The notes: generated by a model not told the origin, from the letters alone. A DNA stretch of 64,000 nucleotides from CAVVFX01 sp963747535 (GCA_963747535.1 CAVVFX010000011.1:62001-126000); one strand, 5' to 3'. Shown: positions 14,329 to 24,180, counted from the stretch's first letter. A program made the numbers and translations.

Positions 14329-17300
14329 TAGAACTCAAGCCGCAAGGCGAATTGGATGCGACGCGGGTCTCCAACTCCAAAAATTCTGCCGAAGAGCCCC
14401 GTAAAATCGGGATAAGGCAGCGGGATCCCAAAATTCGGGTGATTTAACGAGTTGAAAAACTCACCGCGGAAATTTAACGCCATCCGTTCGCCAACCGTGA
14501 ACCGCCGTTGAATCGATAGATCGACCACCTCATTACCCGGTCCCGGAATGACGTCCCGCCCGGCGTCGCCCAACGTGTACGGCGCCGGGTCGGAAAACGC
14601 ATTAATGTTGAAGTATTCCGCTACCGACCGCTGTGACGCGGGCAGAGAAACGGACTGGCCTGGAACGACGTTCGGCCGGTTGGGCGTTCCGGTATTGGCG
14701 AAGTCGGTGTAATAGTAGACCGGGTTCAGTGGCGTTCCATCCTGGAACGTCAGCACCGTAGAGAGTTGCCAGTTCGAGAATAAGGGCTTCAGAAACGGTG
14801 TTCCCGGCAGGTTATAGATGGCGTTCACCGAAAGTCGCCGGGGGACATTGGAAAACGACAAACCGCGTTCCAGACGCAGATTGCGTTCGTCCTGGGCGCC
14901 AAATGAATCATACGAGCCGACTATCGGTGAATCCGCATCGTCGATCGATTTCGACCACACGAAGCTAGCCAGAATGGCCAGGCGGCTCGAAAGCGGTTTC
15001 TCGACTTTGGCCTGCAGCGAATGATAAATCGAATTCGCGATATTCTTTCGTTCCACGATGGGGCCAAGCGTTGGGAACTCAAGAAGCGTCTGCAGGTCGC
15101 CTGGGCGCGGCGCCAGATTCTCGCCATCGAGCGTGTGGAAGGCGGTGTTGTCCTCGTCGAAGCGGCCCAGGCGGTTTCCCTTTGTTCCCGCATACGCCAG
15201 TTCAAACAAAATCCGGCCGGGGAGTTGGTTCTGGAATCCGCCCTGCCACTGTTGAACGTAAGGCGTCCTGGCGTTGGGATCGATGCCGTAGTACGCCGGA
15301 AGGCCGGTGGAGGAGGTTTGCGGAAATCCGTTCGCGGTTGTCAGGACGGGTATGATGCCATCGGCCTGATTCTGCTGACTCTGAATTCCATTGAGCGCGA
15401 GGTCGTATATTTCAACGGCGATCTCGGGGCTGAAATAGATTCCGTATCCCGCTCTGAATGTGGTCGACCATCGCTCAAAAAAACTGCCGGGCATGCGCCA
15501 CGCCAGACCCGCGCGCGGGCCGAAATTCTTCCGATCCGGATTAGTCGCGGTATTCTCCCGCACCAGCGCCGGGGCAGCTGGAAGATTCGAGAAATCGAGA
15601 TTCAGCAGATTGTCGCGGGTAGCCGACCAGGGCGAAGTGTACTCATAGCGGAGTCCGAAATTCAGGGTCAGCCGAGACGCCAGGCGCCAATCGTCCTGCA
15701 CGTATGCTCCAAGCACCGACTGCCGCAGATAGGCTTGTGTGTTGCCGACGTTGCGGAGGGTGTTCTGCGGATAGCCGAGCAGAAAATCTGCAAAGGCGTC
15801 GCCGGTGGTATTGGGATTATTCAGATCCTCCGTGTAGGCGCCCGTGTAAGTGAACTGGCCGCGTTGATCCTGATCGCGAAGATAGTTCAGCTGAAAGCGC
15901 ATGCCCTGAAATCCTATCTTGATGGCGTGAGCTCCGTGAACGATTGTGAACCCGTCGGAATAATTCCAGGAATTGTCGCGCTGCACCTTCGGGATCGTGG
16001 GGTCATCTGTCAGGGTCGAATAGTCGCCGACCAGGAAATACGGGAGACCGAATGTAAATGGGTCGTTTGAGACGCCGGTGACGCCGAGATTCGCGGCCAC
16101 GTTCGTGCCGAAGGCGCTCAGCGGGATGTCGAACACGCGCAGACGAGTGAACGAGAAGCGCGCCTCGTTCAGCAGATTGTTCCAGGCGCGCGTATAGCCG
16201 AGGACCACCTGCTGGCTGCGGGTGTCCTCCGCAGTCGGGCGAAGCGGGAACGCACTATTCACCCGGTCGCGCTGATCGTTAATCGTGTAGCGTCCGAACA
16301 ACTGGCTCTGATCGCGAAACTGGTGGTCGATGCGCGCGGAACCGGAGTCGTGCGTGGTCACATTCGGAGTGGTGTCCAGGTAGTTGCCGGCCGGTGCGTT
16401 GCTGTTGGGCAACGGTTCGTATTGCTGAAGGTATTTTACCGCGATAGGGTCGATCTGCGAGACGGGAATCGTATTATTCGGAAACGGCGCGCGCACATTG
16501 CCATTGGGGTTAAACGACAAAGGGTTGAATATCTGGCTGCCGGAACCGAAGTTGCCGCTGCGGGTGAGCGCGGTCGGGACCTGCGCGACGGTAGCCTGCG
16601 CGGTCTCGCCCCGGACACCCTCGTAGGTCGCGAAAAAAAACGTGTTCTTCAACCATAGCGGGCCGCCTGCCGAAGCTCCGAACTGATTCTGCCGTAAAAT
16701 CGCTCTGGGCAGCGTGGGATCTTCAAAATAACTCCTCGCGTCCGTGGCGTCGTTCTGGAGATAGTCGAAGGCAGTGCCGTGGATTTGTTTTTGACCCGAT
16801 TTGGTCACAACGTCCACCACCGCGCCGCCCGCCTGGGAGAATTCCGCCGAGGCCTGCGACGTCAGAATGCGAAATTCCTGCACGCTTTCGAGCGGCGGTT
16901 CGATAGCCATGGCGAACACCAGGCGATCGGTGTTGACCGCGCCGTCGAGTGTATAGGTATTCATTGTGGCGCGCCCGCCATTCACCGGCGCGTTTTGCTG
17001 TACCAGCCCTCGCGCACCCTGATAATCGCTCACCACGTCATTCGTGAACCCGCCGAGTTGGCGCGGAACCGCGCTCGCGCCGAGAGTTACCAGCGAAGCT
17101 ACGTCGCGCGTGGAAAGCGGCAGGCTCAGCACGGTGAGGGAGTCGAGAAGATAGCCCATCGATGCGTCGTCCGCGGCTACCGGCGACGCATTTGCCTGAA
17201 CGGTGAGGGAGTCGCTGGCTGCACCAATCTGGAGTTGCAGATCGACGCGGCCTTTCTGATTGACCCCAAGCGAAACGGCACTGGTCGATTCGTTTCTGAA

Positions 17301-17543
17301 TCCCTGCTTCTCCGCGCTAACGGTATAAGATCCCGGGAGCAGATCGTCGATGCGATATTGCCCGGTGGCTCCAGTCAGCGCTGTTCTCGAGAAACCGGTG
17401 GCCTCATGCCGCGCCGTGACTTTCACGTCCGGAACCGCGGCGGCGGATGGGTCGGTAACCACGCCGAGAAGACTGCTGGACGCGACCTGTGCATTGGCAG
17501 CGCTCACGAAACACAATAGGAAGATGCCCGGGAGGAGACGCAT
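14328..17543 (-). CDS. Oar-like TonB-dependent outer-membrane receptor with carboxypeptidase-regulatory domain
   Basis: 1071 residues. Signal peptide 1-18 (ends ANAQ), then a CarboxypepD_reg/Cna-B-like domain (GVVTDPSAAAVPDVKVTAR ... GQYRIDDLLPGSYTV, about 22-105), a plug domain (about 115-230, with PVNGGRATMNTYTLDGA) and a long beta barrel ending in ALRLEF with the terminal aromatic residue of outer-membrane proteins. Acidobacteria carry many of these, generally assumed to bind large ligands. The start is ATG at 17543 just after an AGGAG-like GGAGGAGACG. The MFS gene is coupled downstream. The ligand is unknown. Confidence 0.92.
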   Translation of the reverse strand: MRLLPGIFLLCFVSAANAQVASSSLLGVVTDPSAAAVPDVKVTARHEATGFSRTALTGATGQYRIDDLLPGSYTVSAEKQGFRNESTSAVSLGVNQKGRVDLQLQIGAASDSLTVQANASPVAADDASMGYLLDSLTVLSLPLSTRDVASLVTLGASAVPRQLGGFTNDVVSDYQGARGLVQQNAPVNGGRATMNTYTLDGAVNTDRLVFAMAIEPPLESVQEFRILTSQASAEFSQAGGAVVDVVTKSGQKQIHGTAFDYLQNDATDARSYFEDPTLPRAILRQNQFGASAGGPLWLKNTFFFATYEGVRGETAQATVAQVPTALTRSGNFGSGSQIFNPLSFNPNGNVRAPFPNNTIPVSQIDPIAVKYLQQYEPLPNSNAPAGNYLDTTPNVTTHDSGSARIDHQFRDQSQLFGRYTINDQRDRVNSAFPLRPTAEDTRSQQVVLGYTRAWNNLLNEARFSFTRLRVFDIPLSAFGTNVAANLGVTGVSNDPFTFGLPYFLVGDYSTLTDDPTIPKVQRDNSWNYSDGFTIVHGAHAIKIGFQGMRFQLNYLRDQDQRGQFTYTGAYTEDLNNPNTTGDAFADFLLGYPQNTLRNVGNTQAYLRQSVLGAYVQDDWRLASRLTLNFGLRYEYTSPWSATRDNLLNLDFSNLPAAPALVRENTATNPDRKNFGPRAGLAWRMPGSFFERWSTTFRAGYGIYFSPEIAVEIYDLALNGIQSQQNQADGIIPVLTTANGFPQTSSTGLPAYYGIDPNARTPYVQQWQGGFQNQLPGRILFELAYAGTKGNRLGRFDEDNTAFHTLDGENLAPRPGDLQTLLEFPTLGPIVERKNIANSIYHSLQAKVEKPLSSRLAILASFVWSKSIDDADSPIVGSYDSFGAQDERNLRLERGLSFSNVPRRLSVNAIYNLPGTPFLKPLFSNWQLSTVLTFQDGTPLNPVYYYTDFANTGTPNRPNVVPGQSVSLPASQRSVAEYFNINAFSDPAPYTLGDAGRDVIPGPGNEVVDLSIQRRFTVGERMALNFRGEFFNSLNHPNFGIPLPYPDFTGLFGRIFGVGDPRRIQFALRLEF

Positions 17544-17569
17544 AGAGCCTGGCTAGCGCGCCGTACGGG

Positions 17570-19594
17570 TCAGTGATGCATCAGTACTGCCGGGCAAGCC
17601 GCCGATTTGGAATCCACGACTTGAACCTCCTGCATCATGCCCCGGTCTTCATGATCGAGAATGTGGCAGTGCAGAACGAACGTTCCAGGGAAATCGACGA
17701 ACCGCGTGCGGATCTTTACGTATCCCGGCGTAAGGTCCGTTCCCACGGTCTTTGAAGCCGGAATCGCAATCGTGTCGTACCAATTATACGGAGCCGATAA
17801 GACAACTTGCGTTGCGGCATTCGGATCGAAAACCTCCAGCACCTGAAACGGATTCACGTGGATGTGAAAGGGGTGGATGGAGCTGTCCCAGTAGTTTTTC
17901 AGTGTCCACTCCTCGGCTGTGTCGAGGGAGACGCACTGAGCGGTATCGGCCTTCATATCGAATGCCCGGCCGTCGATGGCCGGCCGCCCGGTCTGGTCGA
18001 TAGAATAGTCGACGGTGTCAAAATGCAGCGTTCGTTCCTTCAAGATCTTGTTGCGGGGATCTTTCTCATTCCACTGCAGCCATGATGGCATGGCAGGGTA
18101 GCTCGTCTTGGGGTCGCTCGTGACAATCGGGAAGCTCATGGGCGGGCTGACCGGCGATCCCGTGACGTTCAAATTCAGCAGAAAGAGATCGACCAGCGTC
18201 CTCACCGGACAACCGGCTGGGGGCCTGCCGTGGAGTAATTTAAAAGCCAGCACCGATTTTCCAGGTGTCGCGGGAGCCTTAACCAGAATGTCGACGCGAT
18301 TTCCCGGCGCCATTGTAAACTCCTGCGAGCGGCCAAAGGCGGTATCGTCATATCTTTCGGGCGCGAGTTGAATGCCGTCATAGGCAATCTGCCGGATTTC
18401 TGGCGCGTATCCGGAATCCGAAGGGAAAGCACTGCCCCGTGTCGCACTCGCGGCATTATAGGTGCTGTAGACATCCTGTCCGATAAAGCGGTAAGTGAGA
18501 TGCGAAACCTGCTGCATGGTGGCATTGACGAAGCGCCAGCGCTGAATCTCGCCCGGCTTCATCTCGATAGTCGGCTGCAGTTGGCCGTTCACGAGCGGTA
18601 GAGGATCGCCGCCCGCGCAGGTGTAAAGCGGCGGACCCGGCTCGATTGTGATAGTGTCGCCGAGTTGCTGAATGACCATAACTTTTTCGGTGCTGCGGAG
18701 GCCGGGAAGCAGGGTTTCCAACTGATCGTCGAACTCGCCCTCGATGATAAACGCGCCTGCCATTCCATTCAGGAGTTGCAATGCGACAGAGCCGTGTTTA
18801 TGCGCGTGATACCAGTGGGTACCGGGCGCCTGTCCCATCTGAAATGGCTTGGAGAAGTCCGTGCTGTTCGAATCCGGCGGCGGCAGCGGGATCGTGAAAT
18901 TATTTGGAAATTGATAGGAGTTTGGAGGCGAGGGGGGAGGCACATGCCCCTTCGGGTAAACGTCGACCATCACGTTGTCACCGTGTCCGTTCGGGGTGAC
19001 GTGGGTACCGTGATAGTGCAAATTCGTGATGTTGTCGCCATGGAAACAGGACGGAGGAGTGTCAGGATTCTGGGCTCCGGGATAAAGATTAACCGGGGGT
19101 CCCGGCGGCGTGAACGTCGTTTCGACGTCGCACGTCATGGCGTTGCTGGGGGGAAATTGGGACGGATCGATCGCATTCACAAGGTTGACATGAACCTGGT
19201 CTCCCACTCTCATGCGCAGAGTGGGTCCCGGCCCTGGCAGTGCCGGATTTTTGGGCCATTTCGAGGATGTGTTCAGATCTTGTGCGTCGTAGTAGCGAAC
19301 TTTCATTTGCCGGCACTGATAGCCCTGGCCCGCGATCGTCGCAATGGACTTTTCAGTCGACCTTACGGTCATATTCACGGCCAGCCTCTTGTTCTTGCTC
19401 GGGAACTCGCCAACGGGAACGAAAGCGTCTCCCGCCGTGGAACAACCCACCGGAGCCGCACGCAATTCGCCGGAACCCAAAACGTCGGCCACAGTCACAC
19501 CCAGCGCTGCCGCTACCATGGAGGCAATAAAACGCCGTCGCGAAGAAATGGTTGGGGCGCCGTCGCGTTTCATCGTTGTCGCGATTTCATTCAT
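17570..19594 (-). CDS. Tat-exported multicopper oxidase
   Basis: A 674-residue three-domain laccase-type enzyme that oxidises a substrate with four copper ions and reduces O2 to water. A twin-arginine signal is present (SSRRRFIASMVAAALG, 17-32). Copper ligands are complete: HYHGTH (about 193-198), HWYHAHKHG (260-268), HPFHIH (574-579) and HCHILDHEDRGMM (642-654) with the type 1 Cys in HCH and an axial Met. It is longer than CotA-type laccases because of Pro-rich insertions around 160-250. AAGGAG lies seven bases before ATG 19594. It sits 26 bases after the cupredoxin-like gene, downstream of the two VioB-like genes, which suggests a joint role. Substrate unknown; bilirubin-oxidase-like or phenol-oxidising activity are both possible. 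Confidence 0.93.
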   Translation of the reverse strand: MNEIATTMKRDGAPTISSRRRFIASMVAAALGVTVADVLGSGELRAAPVGCSTAGDAFVPVGEFPSKNKRLAVNMTVRSTEKSIATIAGQGYQCRQMKVRYYDAQDLNTSSKWPKNPALPGPGPTLRMRVGDQVHVNLVNAIDPSQFPPSNAMTCDVETTFTPPGPPVNLYPGAQNPDTPPSCFHGDNITNLHYHGTHVTPNGHGDNVMVDVYPKGHVPPPSPPNSYQFPNNFTIPLPPPDSNSTDFSKPFQMGQAPGTHWYHAHKHGSVALQLLNGMAGAFIIEGEFDDQLETLLPGLRSTEKVMVIQQLGDTITIEPGPPLYTCAGGDPLPLVNGQLQPTIEMKPGEIQRWRFVNATMQQVSHLTYRFIGQDVYSTYNAASATRGSAFPSDSGYAPEIRQIAYDGIQLAPERYDDTAFGRSQEFTMAPGNRVDILVKAPATPGKSVLAFKLLHGRPPAGCPVRTLVDLFLLNLNVTGSPVSPPMSFPIVTSDPKTSYPAMPSWLQWNEKDPRNKILKERTLHFDTVDYSIDQTGRPAIDGRAFDMKADTAQCVSLDTAEEWTLKNYWDSSIHPFHIHVNPFQVLEVFDPNAATQVVLSAPYNWYDTIAIPASKTVGTDLTPGYVKIRTRFVDFPGTFVLHCHILDHEDRGMMQEVQVVDSKSAACPAVLMHH

Positions 19595-19620
19595 TACGTT
19601 TCTCCTTAATGGTCAGTGCG

Positions 19621-19962
19621 TCAAACCGAGATCTGTACTGTCAATTGGGCCTTCGCGGTCCCAGGTGGCAGCATCCCGTAGTGGTAAACCTGAGGATCTT
19701 TGGGAATGCCCGGCTTCCAGGTGAAGACCAAAGCGTTGGAGTTAGAATTCGGGGCGAGAACAGCCCAGGCGTTCGCCGGATTCGAATCAGGTTTGCCATC
19801 TTCTAGCAAGGGAGCCAGCGTGTACCCCGTCGCGTCCAGGTTCCTCCACACCACGGAATCTCCCCACGCGATTATCGCGTTGTCGATTTCTCCGTTCTTG
19901 ATATCGACGTAATTCGTTTTCGGCTGAACGGCCGGGAATCCGCCTTTCTTAGGCTTGCCCAT
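19621..19962 (-). CDS. Cupredoxin-like small protein lacking the copper cysteine
   Basis: 113 residues. The segment AWGDSVVWRNLDATGYTLAP matches the plastocyanin-like pattern G-D-x-V-x-W-x-N-x-D, and the C-terminal YHYGMLPPGTAKAQLTV takes the place of the usual C-x-x-H-x-x-M copper loop followed by the last strand. No cysteine is present anywhere, so a type 1 copper site cannot form in the normal way. No signal peptide is seen. An AAGGAG lies just before ATG 19962. It is next to the multicopper oxidase, which points to a partner or structural role. The fold call is moderate and rests on motif spacing. Confidence 0.65.
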   Translation of the reverse strand: MGKPKKGGFPAVQPKTNYVDIKNGEIDNAIIAWGDSVVWRNLDATGYTLAPLLEDGKPDSNPANAWAVLAPNSNSNALVFTWKPGIPKDPQVYHYGMLPPGTAKAQLTVQISV

Positions 19963-20110
19963 GGTGCTCCTTCAGGTTCTGATTAGGTTAGATACTAGCC
20001 GACCGTGAAATCGATGTCAACGATTATCTGCTTTTGATTTGCAATGCAGCTTCCGGAATAGAAATATATTCTTCGGCATGTTTGGAATACATGCTGCGAG
20101 AGTTATGCAG

Positions 20111-21994
20111 TTATCCTGAAACCTTCCGGCACCACGCGCGCAGCAGCATGCGGCGGCTGGCGGACATATCGCGGGTGCGGGGCATGTAGCCGGTCGACAT
20201 CCATAACGATTCCTCCGTGCGCTGCAGGATGGCCTTCGCGTAGGGCTTTACCGCTTCCTCCGAGTTCATGGCAAACACCTGGTTCATGGCCGGGTACAGC
20301 AGGTAGTAAGTGCGCAGAACCTTCCGGTAAACCACGTCGAAAGTCAGCAACGCGTTTCCGACCGGCTCTTCGGCGGATGGATCGACATAGTACTGGCTGA
20401 AATCCTCGCCGTTCGGCAAGATGCGCAAAGTGATGGACGGCGCGTTGGTGACATACGGTGGAATCATGAAAGCCGAGTAACTCTGGGGAGGGAAACCCTG
20501 CTGCGCGCCGATGGAGAAAGTGAACAGGAAGTTCCCCGGCTGACTGGTATCGACCCTGATCGGCTGGCCGGGTTGAAGATCCGTCGCGATCGCCACGGCG
20601 TTGCCGGGACTCTGCAGCGGAATAGACTGGTATTGCCAGACGGTGATCGGAGGGCATGCGCCGGCCACCAGTTCCCTGCCGCGATGGAACACTGCAACCG
20701 TGACAGGTTCCGTAGTTCCCTGGTTCAGAAACTCCGTACCGCTACCGTGCTGCTCCGTATAGATGGCCTGCTGGTTAGTGGCGAAGAAGTAGTCGACCTC
20801 TGCCAGCACGTTGCCGTATCCCGAACTGACCAAGGCGAAAGTCGCATCCGGATTCTGCAGCAAGTCGATCGCCGGCTGGTTGCTGGACACGTCGAAATCG
20901 AAGATCCAGCCCTTGGCGTTGCCCGCGTCAACATCCAGGTAGTCGATCTGGCCGATGGTCGCGCTGGCCGCGCCGGCGACGACGGCGAGTGAGACCTGGC
21001 TACAGTCGAATTTAGGGTCCGGCACGCCCGGGTTCCCCTGATAGTTCTCCGGGAATGTGGCGATGAAGTCCGCCGAAACGATATTGCCGCGCTGCTGGAG
21101 GAACGCCGGAGCCAGCGCGATGGGGCCATTCGGGCCGCCGTTGTTGGTCAGGCCGGGCGTGGGGATATTTGCGGTGTTGCAGACCAGCATGCGGCCCACC
21201 GGGGAACTCAAAATCCGCTCATCGGCATATAACGGAGCGATGGTCCCGGCGATCCCGGCAGTAATCGGATTGGTGCCTTTCTTCTCATAGAGCGCCTCGA
21301 GGTCCGGCAAGGCTGAGAGGGCCGCCAGGGGGCGGTAGAGATAGTAGCGGAGAATAACGCCCGCCACGTTCGGTCCTTCAAAACCCGGAATATTGATCGT
21401 GGTTCCGGGACCCTTCCTGATGACGTGATAGACATAGCCGCCCGCGCCGCCATCGGCCTGCAGGTTCACGTTCCGGTAAAAGTTCAACCCCTGGCACGCG
21501 CCTTTGGATGGCGTGCCTTGGAGAAAAATCTGGTTGCCATTCGCCAGTTTGAGGGTGTCGAAAAAGAACTGGGTAGCCGGCGGCGAGCCCTCTGAGTTCA
21601 CATCCGTGATGCCGCCTGAAAATGTCAGGCTGGCGGCGGCGAGACCGGCCACCGGAGGAGCGCCAGGCGGCAAAGCCACACCGGTCACCGTTACGGCAAT
21701 CGTGTTTGAGCTCATGTCTCCGTAGTAGTTCCATTCCGCTGGAATCTGTTGCGTTGCGGGCTTGCCCTTCACGTCAAAGTTCTGCGTCTTCTGTGCCCAG
21801 GCAATGAAGTCCGCGTCGGACATACCGTAGGTAATGGGTTCGACCGTTTTGGAATCGATCAGCGCCAGCGTCTGGCCCGCATAGGGGCCGGACGGTAGCA
21901 GGAGCGCGCCCGCGTAGTCGTCGTTATTCGCAGTGCCGGGATTCAGCTTTATCGTTCCGGCGAAGTTGATGCGGGGGTAGTCGAAAAGGCTCAT
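20111..21994 (-). CDS. VioB N-terminal-like protein without ferritin-like domain (paralogue 2)
   Basis: 627 residues, no signal peptide or membrane helix. It starts MSLFDYPRINFAG, then GTANNDDYAG, and ends YRKVLRTYYLLYPAMNQVFA ... MPRTRDMSASRRMLLRAW. As I recall VioB, the iminophenyl-pyruvate dimer synthase of violacein synthesis, it opens with a very similar MSILDFPRIHFRG and has a matching Y-x-L-V-Y-P / M-P-S-T-R-E-L-S stretch right before its ferritin-like C-terminal half. That half is absent here. The gene overlaps its paralogue by four bases (ATGA), so they are co-translated and may form a heteromer. The rest of the violacein pathway is not in the window. A product or role cannot be named. 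Homology is from memory and needs a profile search. Confidence 0.7.
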   Translation of the reverse strand: MSLFDYPRINFAGTIKLNPGTANNDDYAGALLLPSGPYAGQTLALIDSKTVEPITYGMSDADFIAWAQKTQNFDVKGKPATQQIPAEWNYYGDMSSNTIAVTVTGVALPPGAPPVAGLAAASLTFSGGITDVNSEGSPPATQFFFDTLKLANGNQIFLQGTPSKGACQGLNFYRNVNLQADGGAGGYVYHVIRKGPGTTINIPGFEGPNVAGVILRYYLYRPLAALSALPDLEALYEKKGTNPITAGIAGTIAPLYADERILSSPVGRMLVCNTANIPTPGLTNNGGPNGPIALAPAFLQQRGNIVSADFIATFPENYQGNPGVPDPKFDCSQVSLAVVAGAASATIGQIDYLDVDAGNAKGWIFDFDVSSNQPAIDLLQNPDATFALVSSGYGNVLAEVDYFFATNQQAIYTEQHGSGTEFLNQGTTEPVTVAVFHRGRELVAGACPPITVWQYQSIPLQSPGNAVAIATDLQPGQPIRVDTSQPGNFLFTFSIGAQQGFPPQSYSAFMIPPYVTNAPSITLRILPNGEDFSQYYVDPSAEEPVGNALLTFDVVYRKVLRTYYLLYPAMNQVFAMNSEEAVKPYAKAILQRTEESLWMSTGYMPRTRDMSASRRMLLRAWCRKVSG

Positions 21995-24180
21995 GAGGTT
22001 TGTCCTTTGAGTGTTCCGGTTTTGCCGTTATTCGCGAGGTCCGTGAGGCTCAGGGTGGCTACTTGATAATTGTTATTCACGAGGTAAAGCCAGAGTTGCA
22101 GTGCGGTGCGCTTGCCGTCGGAGAGGTCGCGCGTAATCGGCATGGCCATGGTGCTTTCAGCCGCAACCTCTTTCGCGATCAGCGAGGCAATCGCATCGGC
22201 GCTTTTCTCGACGGCGTCTCTCGATCCCAGGTTGATGTATTTCAGCATGATGCTGAAAATCATGTCGTAGACATACAGGATGTTGTTGTAGACGAACGTC
22301 CATGCCTGCGCGGGATCGTGCGTTGAATTCCAGAGATCGATGAACTGTCCCGGCACACTGGCATCGTAGGGAAGAACGCGGACCGTGGCATAGAAGGCCG
22401 GACCGGGCGGAAACAGGGCGGCCGGCAGTTGCGGAAGAGGCTGTCCCGTTGCGAACGGGAAGAAGCCGAGCACGGGGAAGCCGGCGCTTTGCGCCGCGAT
22501 GGCAACCGTCGCAATACCGGTCTGGTCGGCGGTGACGACGGTGACGCTGGTTGGCGTACCCCCAGCCATGACGATCTGTTGCTGCCCGTTCGTGAAGTTG
22601 ACGAACTGGGGCAGGGTCGTGGGAATCAGGTTGAGGCCGCTATCGAACTTCGCGACCATCACCGAGGCGCCCGGAGCGGGTGCGCCCGCCTGAAAGACAC
22701 TAACCTGAAACTCCCGGGACTCGCCTTCATCGAGGTAAATGCCACGGCTGTCGGTCTGCGCGGCATAAGTCTGTTCGGTAAGGGCGATGAGCGGACCCTC
22801 GACCGAAGCCGCAGCCGTGGCGTGCCCCGGGTTGCGGGGTAACGTTGAAGAGATACTCTGGCCCTGCACCTGAATGGCGAGTTGGCCGCTCCGCAGTTGC
22901 TCCGCGGTTCCCGGATTGGGAAAGGGAATATCAACGATGCCGGCCTTCGCTTCATAGGCCGACCGCTCGTATTGTGCGTAGTCGATTCCGGTAATTGGCG
23001 CAAAGACGCCGCTTGAGACCGTTCCCAGAGTAAGAGTGCCGAAATCCGCTTTCACGAGATCGGAGGCCGTGGACCCGGCAATCGCATTCTCAGGAACCGC
23101 GCTGCCGAAATCGAGCGAGATCAGATTTTGCGTATAATCTACCTCGGCCGCAACCGGCCCGAGCGAGATCGCCTTACTGCCGCCGACTGGGGTCACGGGA
23201 TTCGCGGGCACGCAATACCGCCCGCTTGGCACGCTGGCAAGCTCGCCCGTATTCCACACACCAACCGCGCCCACTACGTGGCTGTAGCAGGGCTGTGAGA
23301 AGAACCCAGAAGTGTCACCATTCTTGTGCCACGCCGCCCACACCTCGGCGAGAATCCCGGCCAGTTCCTTGTAGGTTCGCGGCTGCTGCGAGAAATTGTT
23401 GAAGATACCGTTCTGGAAGTAGAGATTCACATAGGCCGTGAAGCGCAGCATCACGCCCTGGGCGCCGGGTTGCGCGGCCGCCTTCTGTAAATTGGCAATC
23501 AACTGGGAAGTCGCTCCGGTCGCCGGATCCGGTTCGTTTTTCCAAATGATCGAGTTGTTTGCGATACACGCCTGGAAGCAGCATGCGACTGAGGCCGCGG
23601 GTTGCGACAGTTCGCTCGTAGGGCTGTAAAGACGGCTCAGATTGATCCATCGCGAATGCATCCGCGCTACGCGGGGGCCTCCAATCGAGTATTGCCCGCT
23701 GCCAAGCTGTAGCGCTCCGTAGTAGATCTGACTCGACCAAAATGAAACCGGGTTGGTGTCCACCAGCCGCCCTGGTCCGGACTCCCCGTCGCCCAGAACA
23801 CTCACTGGCAGCCCGATCAGGGGATCGCTCGTGACCGGTTTTCCATATGCGGCGTCTCCGCCTGTCACGGCGGTCAATTTGTCCTGATACTGGACGAAGG
23901 AAACGGCGTGGCTGCCGAACATGTTCCACTCCGCGGCGACTCGCGGGCCCGGCGGCTGATCGGTATTGTCGTTCTGTAGAGCGATGGCCCACGGCCGGAA
24001 TGTGTTGCTGAAGTTTCCCGGTGTGATTGGCGGTTTCTGGGTCGCGAGGAACGACCAGTTCAGCGCGGCATTGGCGCCGTCGTACGTCTGAAAAGCCTGA
24101 AAGTCGTTGTTGTTGAAAGTGCAGGGGTCCCACTCTGCATAGCCTTTGAAATAAATTCGGGGAAACGAAAGTACGCTCAT
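21991..24180 (-). CDS. VioB N-terminal-like protein without ferritin-like domain (paralogue 1)
   Basis: 729 residues from ATG 24180, chosen because GGAGGG lies seven bases upstream and because translation then begins MSVLSFPRIYFKG, matching the start of the paralogue and of VioB. An upstream GTG at 24213 would add 11 unlike residues. Further VioB-like features are VVGAVGVWNTGELASVPSGR in the middle and, at the end, VYDMIFSIM ... MPITRDLSDGKRTALQLW. It lacks the ferritin-like domain. An additional beta-rich insert around 470-600 (QVSVFQAGAPAPGASVMVA) looks Ig-like. No export signal. First gene of the cluster that runs to the multicopper oxidase; a 282-base gap upstream likely holds the promoter, though I could not mark one. 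Confidence 0.7.
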   Translation of the reverse strand: MSVLSFPRIYFKGYAEWDPCTFNNNDFQAFQTYDGANAALNWSFLATQKPPITPGNFSNTFRPWAIALQNDNTDQPPGPRVAAEWNMFGSHAVSFVQYQDKLTAVTGGDAAYGKPVTSDPLIGLPVSVLGDGESGPGRLVDTNPVSFWSSQIYYGALQLGSGQYSIGGPRVARMHSRWINLSRLYSPTSELSQPAASVACCFQACIANNSIIWKNEPDPATGATSQLIANLQKAAAQPGAQGVMLRFTAYVNLYFQNGIFNNFSQQPRTYKELAGILAEVWAAWHKNGDTSGFFSQPCYSHVVGAVGVWNTGELASVPSGRYCVPANPVTPVGGSKAISLGPVAAEVDYTQNLISLDFGSAVPENAIAGSTASDLVKADFGTLTLGTVSSGVFAPITGIDYAQYERSAYEAKAGIVDIPFPNPGTAEQLRSGQLAIQVQGQSISSTLPRNPGHATAAASVEGPLIALTEQTYAAQTDSRGIYLDEGESREFQVSVFQAGAPAPGASVMVAKFDSGLNLIPTTLPQFVNFTNGQQQIVMAGGTPTSVTVVTADQTGIATVAIAAQSAGFPVLGFFPFATGQPLPQLPAALFPPGPAFYATVRVLPYDASVPGQFIDLWNSTHDPAQAWTFVYNNILYVYDMIFSIMLKYINLGSRDAVEKSADAIASLIAKEVAAESTMAMPITRDLSDGKRTALQLWLYLVNNNYQVATLSLTDLANNGKTGTLKGQTS

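Noticed and set aside
15021..16070. A 349-codon open frame antisense to the first Oar-like receptor
   Set aside because: No ribosome-binding site or domain; explained by the receptor on the opposite strand.
17570..24180. Violacein or indolocarbazole biosynthesis locus
   Set aside because: No amino acid oxidase, monooxygenase or VioE-like gene is present, and the VioB catalytic half is absent.
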